Shown here piece after piece: positions 40,663 to 43,416 of a stretch of DNA of 43,416 nucleotides. The stretch spans positions 1-43,416 of the forward strand of contig CANJXE010000004.1 of assembly GCA_947478745.1 (NCBI GenBank), read 5' to 3'. Both the position numbers and the translations under genes were made by a program. Source of the stretch: Actinomycetota bacterium. Its GTDB lineage: Bacteria; Actinomycetota; Thermoleophilia; Gaiellales; F1-60-MAGs149. The notes below the pieces were generated by a model. It did no database searches. It was not told the origin of the DNA and was given only the letters and a program-made list of their open reading frames with translations. Every line of letters starts with the position of its first letter. The first letter of the stretch is position 1.

Positions 40663-41763
40663 CTACGGCTGCCAGTTGGCGGTCGCCGAGGGCTCCCACG
40701 CGTCCTTGATCAGGAGCGAGCTCGCCATCTTGGCGAGCGGCGAGGCGTAGACGGGCTGCTTGCCGCCGCCCATCAGGTTCCCCACGACGAGAGCCTGTGT
40801 GCCATCCGCCGAGACGCCGTACACGCCGGCGTTGCTCGGACCGAACTCGTGGATCTTGCCGTTCATCGTGATGGAGATCGGCTGGCTGTAGTCCTCGCCG
40901 TCCAGCTGACCGACGACCTTCGTGCCGTCAGGCGTCCAGCGCAGCGGCGCCGGACCGGCGATGAACCCCTTGGCCTGGTACGCCGTCAGCGCCTTGGCCG
41001 ACGATGCGCCGACCGCCGGGTCGACGGTCCAGACCTGCGTGCGCACCACGAGCGTGCCGGCGACGGACGCGTGGGTCGAGCGGACGAAGGCGATCTTGCT
41101 CGCGCCCCAGATCGGCCCGGCGCCATTGCCGAGCTTGCCGACGGTGCCCGAGCCATCGGCCGGCAGCCACCGCAGCTTCGAGTCCGCGTTCCACTTGCCA
41201 AACGGCGTCTGGCCCCAGACGATCGTGGAGCTGTCCGGCGACCAGCTGTAGCCGTTGACCATCATGCCGACGGACGGGACGATGATCGTGGCCACGCCGG
41301 CAGTCGTGATGGTGTTGAGTCCGAACCCCTTGATGTCGCCGGTCGTCTGCGTCGTTGAGCACGCGACGGCCGACGAGTTCGGCGCCCAGATCGGTCCACC
41401 GCACGAGGTGCCGGTGTTGAAGTCGGCACCCGTGGCGACGGTCAGGAAGTGCAGCTGCGACGCGCCGGTCTTGGAGTTCGTGACCTTCTGGTACGCGACC
41501 ACCGCGCCATTGGGCGAGACCACCGGGAACTGCCCCGTAATCGGCAGCGTCACCCGATTGCCGCCGTCGTCATCGGCCATGTAGATCGCGCGGTTGCCGC
41601 TGGCGGACACGTCCGCACTGTTGGCGTCGCTCTCGTCGTTCGAAACCTCCCACTTGACCGCAGTGGCTGAGGCCGCCTGGTACACGATCGAGGCACTTGC
41701 GAGCGCCGGCAGTGCGAGCAGCGCGCCGAGCGCCGTGAGTGTGAGGAGCAGACGTCTGCTCAT
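40663..41763 (-). CDS. secreted beta-propeller protein, paralogue
   Basis: 366 residues. Signal peptide MSRRLLLTLTALGALLALPALASA. Blade motifs: FPVVSPNGAVVAYQKV, PIWAPNSSAVACSTTQ, YSWSPDSSTIVWGQT, LRWTPDGTKVVGQLDGEDYSQP, YGVSADGTQALVVGNLMGG. The order GEDxSxP followed by VYGVSADG matches the neighbouring gene (GGEDMSEP, FPAAISADG), so the two are diverged tandem duplicates. GGAGG precedes ATG 41763 by about 9 nt. Confidence 0.78.
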   Translation of the reverse strand: MSRRLLLTLTALGALLALPALASASIVYQAASATAVKWEVSNDESDANSADVSASGNRAIYMADDDGGNRVTLPITGQFPVVSPNGAVVAYQKVTNSKTGASQLHFLTVATGADFNTGTSCGGPIWAPNSSAVACSTTQTTGDIKGFGLNTITTAGVATIIVPSVGMMVNGYSWSPDSSTIVWGQTPFGKWNADSKLRWLPADGSGTVGKLGNGAGPIWGASKIAFVRSTHASVAGTLVVRTQVWTVDPAVGASSAKALTAYQAKGFIAGPAPLRWTPDGTKVVGQLDGEDYSQPISITMNGKIHEFGPSNAGVYGVSADGTQALVVGNLMGGGKQPVYASPLAKMASSLLIKDAWEPSATANWQP

Positions 41764-41884
41764 GGGGACAGCCTCCTGAGGGTGGTTCCAAAGAGCCAGT
41801 TTAGCCAGCCGAACGCACCGCGATGCTCTGCGTCGGCCGACGGCGGGGCTGCCCCCCTTCCCGTGGCGCAGCGGGATCCGCGCG

Positions 41885-42565
41885 CTACTCGTCGCCGGGC
41901 ACGCCGAAGGACGGCGCCGCACCGGGCTGCAACGCGCGCGTGACGTAGCCCTCGAGCTCCGGCTGCCACCGCTCCCACAGGGCGTTCAGCTGGCCGACCG
42001 GGTCCTCGTCGGCCCAGTCGACCCGCAGGTCGGTGACGGCCCACGCCACATCGCGTGCCACGAGCAGCCCCGCCGAGTGCACGGGACCGGCCTCCCCGCC
42101 CGCTGCGATACCCGCATTGAGACCGGCCAAGAGGCGCGCGGCGAGCGGTCCCCGGGCGGACTCGCACGCCGCGGCGGCGATCATCGGCACCGTGGCGGCG
42201 GCCAGCAGGTTGCCCGCCGCCACGACGGCAGTGCCCTGATGCTCGCCCACCACGCCGAGGGCGTGGTCGCCGGAGAAGATCGCGGTGCGGCCGTCGGGGG
42301 CAACCACTGTCAGCTGACGGAAGGCCATCAGCGCGGGCGGCTGGTCCCCGATCAGCGCGCGCAGCGCCGCCTCGGGCGAGACGCCGGCCGCGAGCCGATC
42401 GAGCAGGTCCGGTCCGAGCCGGGGGTCGGTGACGTTCTGCGTGGCGACCGCACCCACTCCGGCGCGCACGTGCGCGCAGCGGGCGGCCACGGCCGGGCTC
42501 GACGACGTGATCGCAACTCCCACCTCGCCGGTCGCGGGGTCTGCCGCGACCAGGGACAGCGTCAC
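41885..42565 (-). CDS. DUF1028 family protein (Ntn-hydrolase-like fold)
   Basis: 226 residues from GTG 42565, whose frame overlaps the Rid gene stop (GTGA). Family features: VTLSLVAADPATGEVGVAITSSSPAVAARCAHVRAGVGAVATQNVTDPRLGPDLLDRLAAGVSPEAALRALI, then HQGTAVVAAGNLLA and VHSAGLLVARDVAWAVTDLRVDW. The family is predicted to be an Ntn-type amidohydrolase, often beside Rid proteins and amine or amino-acid degradation genes, as here. Activity is not known. Confidence 0.82.
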   Translation of the reverse strand: MTLSLVAADPATGEVGVAITSSSPAVAARCAHVRAGVGAVATQNVTDPRLGPDLLDRLAAGVSPEAALRALIGDQPPALMAFRQLTVVAPDGRTAIFSGDHALGVVGEHQGTAVVAAGNLLAAATVPMIAAAACESARGPLAARLLAGLNAGIAAGGEAGPVHSAGLLVARDVAWAVTDLRVDWADEDPVGQLNALWERWQPELEGYVTRALQPGAAPSFGVPGDE

Positions 42566-42987
42566 GCGTCGCGCCCATCGGGAATGACCGCCGTGATGTC
42601 GACCTCGACGAGCCACGCCGGTCGCGCCAGCGCGACGACCACGAGGCCGGTGAAGACCGGGAAGACGCCGGGCATGCGCTCGCCGAGCACGCGGTAGACG
42701 GGCTCGCGGTGGCGGATGTCGGTCAGGTAGATCACGCACTTGACGATGTGCGAGAGCTCCGAACCGGACTCCGCGAGGAGCAGCTCGATGTTGTCCATCA
42801 CACGGTGCGCCTGGGCCGCGGGGTCGCCGATGCCGACGTCCTCGCGCGTCTCGAGGTCCTGCGCGACCTGGCCGCGCAGGTACACGACGCCGTTGGCGAC
42901 GACGGCCTGGCAGAGATCGTTCGAGAGGTTCTGCTCCGGATAGGTCTCCTTCGTGTTGAAGGGCCGGATGCGCCTGTGCGTGGTCAT
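42562..42987 (-). CDS. Rid (YjgF/YER057c/UK114) family protein, lacking the usual active-site Arg
   Basis: 141 residues. Rid fold motifs: VYLRGQVAQDLE, AQAHRVMDNIELLLAESGSELSHIVKCVIYLTD, PVYRVLGERM, LVEVDITAVI. RidA deaminates reactive enamines and imines with a conserved Arg in the PARxxV segment; here that place reads FPVFTGLVVVALARP, so the Arg is apparently absent and this is probably not an archetypal RidA deaminase. ATG 42987. Coupled to DUF1028 and near an amine oxidase, where imines would be made. Confidence 0.82.
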   Translation of the reverse strand: MTTHRRIRPFNTKETYPEQNLSNDLCQAVVANGVVYLRGQVAQDLETREDVGIGDPAAQAHRVMDNIELLLAESGSELSHIVKCVIYLTDIRHREPVYRVLGERMPGVFPVFTGLVVVALARPAWLVEVDITAVIPDGRDA

Positions 42988-43068
42988 CAGCTGCCTGTCG
43001 CCTTCGCACCGCCGCGGGTGCCGTCGGGGGATTCGATCAACGAGCGTACGTCATGGGCCGTGCGCGCA

Positions 43069-43416
43069 TCAGTGCGCACAGCCGCCCCCGCCCTCGGTCG
43101 TGTGCCCCTGCGACGAGCAGCAGGCGGCGTCCGACGGCGGCACGTCAAGTGCCGGGTTGCGATCGAAGAACCCGGCGGGCTCGAGGCGGAAGCCGGCGCG
43201 CGCGACGGGCATCACCGGCCAGTCCTCGGTGCGGACGAAGTGCGTGACGCCGACCGTGTACCAGCAGACGACGTCCGTGTTCTCGATCGGGCGGTCGGCC
43301 TCCGTCCACTGCGGCAGGCCGGGCTGGCCGATCGTGCCGTAGGGGAACGTGCCGGCGGCGTGGCGCTCGTCCTCGCGGTAGGGCGTGACCCAGAGGATGT
43401 TGCGGCCGAAGCCCGC
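43069..43416 (-). CDS. copper-containing primary-amine oxidase, C-terminal fragment (window edge)
   Basis: Last 115 residues of a long enzyme that runs off the window. Family motifs: GRNILWVTPYREDERHAAGTFPYG, ADRPIENTDVVCWYTVGVTHFVRTEDWPVMPV (the His in GVTH is the third copper ligand) and PAGFFDRNPALDVP. The topaquinone Tyr and the first two copper His residues would lie outside. The last 22 residues are unusual for the family: a Cys/His-rich tail with CCSSQGH and CAH. Oxidises primary amines to aldehyde, ammonia and peroxide. Upstream of the Rid-DUF1028 pair on the same strand. Confidence 0.9.
   Translation of the reverse strand, partial: AGFGRNILWVTPYREDERHAAGTFPYGTIGQPGLPQWTEADRPIENTDVVCWYTVGVTHFVRTEDWPVMPVARAGFRLEPAGFFDRNPALDVPPSDAACCSSQGHTTEGGGGCAH

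Overview
This is a GC-rich chromosomal window that looks actinobacterial, most likely class Thermoleophilia (Solirubrobacterales-like). The reasons are very high GC coding, frequent GTG/TTG starts, a LexA gene with TCGAAC-N4-GTTCGx operators, an A-type RNase P RNA, many TANNNT -10 boxes placed 6-7 nt before start codons (leaderless mRNAs), and a CrtA-like/glycosyltransferase pair. The lineage is an inference; no rRNA is present.

Layout. 1-2150: the tail of an arsenate-resistance pair, GapArs-type GAPDH and ArsJ efflux. 2151-4487: a REP-like palindrome, the electron-transfer flavoprotein pair etfBA (minus) and a small unknown gene. 4647-11710: a phosphate block with PHO-box-like repeats, a secreted unknown protein, pstS-pstC-pstA-pstB, a lipoprotein and a secreted glucuronyl-C5-epimerase-like protein. 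11711-12374: a non-coding array of four 80-83 bp units, two direct and two inverted, bounded by GGATCCGGATCC palindromes around a G-quadruplex-prone core. 12375-14551: two paralogous NlpC/P60 cell-wall hydrolases. 14753-18742: two class-III aminotransferases and an MFS permease. 18797-25050: a branched-chain amino-acid operon (leuA-leuB-ilvB-ilvN-ilvC) preceded by a leucine-rich leader peptide. 25082-29388: a thioredoxin-like lipoprotein, a MarR-like regulator, a FIST sensor protein, a cyclophilin, a P-loop kinase-like protein and rnpB.

29474-32248: a CrtA-like monooxygenase and a CrtQ-like glycosyltransferase (plus), facing a PlsY-like acyltransferase and a small unknown gene (minus); together they could make an acylated carotenoid glycoside. 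32300-33615: lexA with two SOS boxes, a zinc-ribbon protein, and a secreted TlpA-like redoxin whose reading frame crosses one UGA exactly at the first position of its CxxC motif, a probable selenoprotein. 33756-33875: tRNA-Leu(GAG) and a strong terminator. 33939-37855: secreted and membrane proteins of unknown role and methylglyoxal synthase. 37865-43416: a ureohydrolase (SpeB family), a Sel1-like protein, two secreted beta-propellers, a DUF1028/Rid pair and the C-terminus of a copper amine oxidase.

Functionally the window combines housekeeping (BCAA synthesis, SOS control, RNase P, phosphate uptake) with amine/guanidine nitrogen catabolism (two transaminases, ureohydrolase, Rid protein, amine oxidase). 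The observations most worth following are the putative UxxC selenoprotein, the chimeric inverted-repeat array, the leucine leader peptide and the widespread leaderless promoter geometry.
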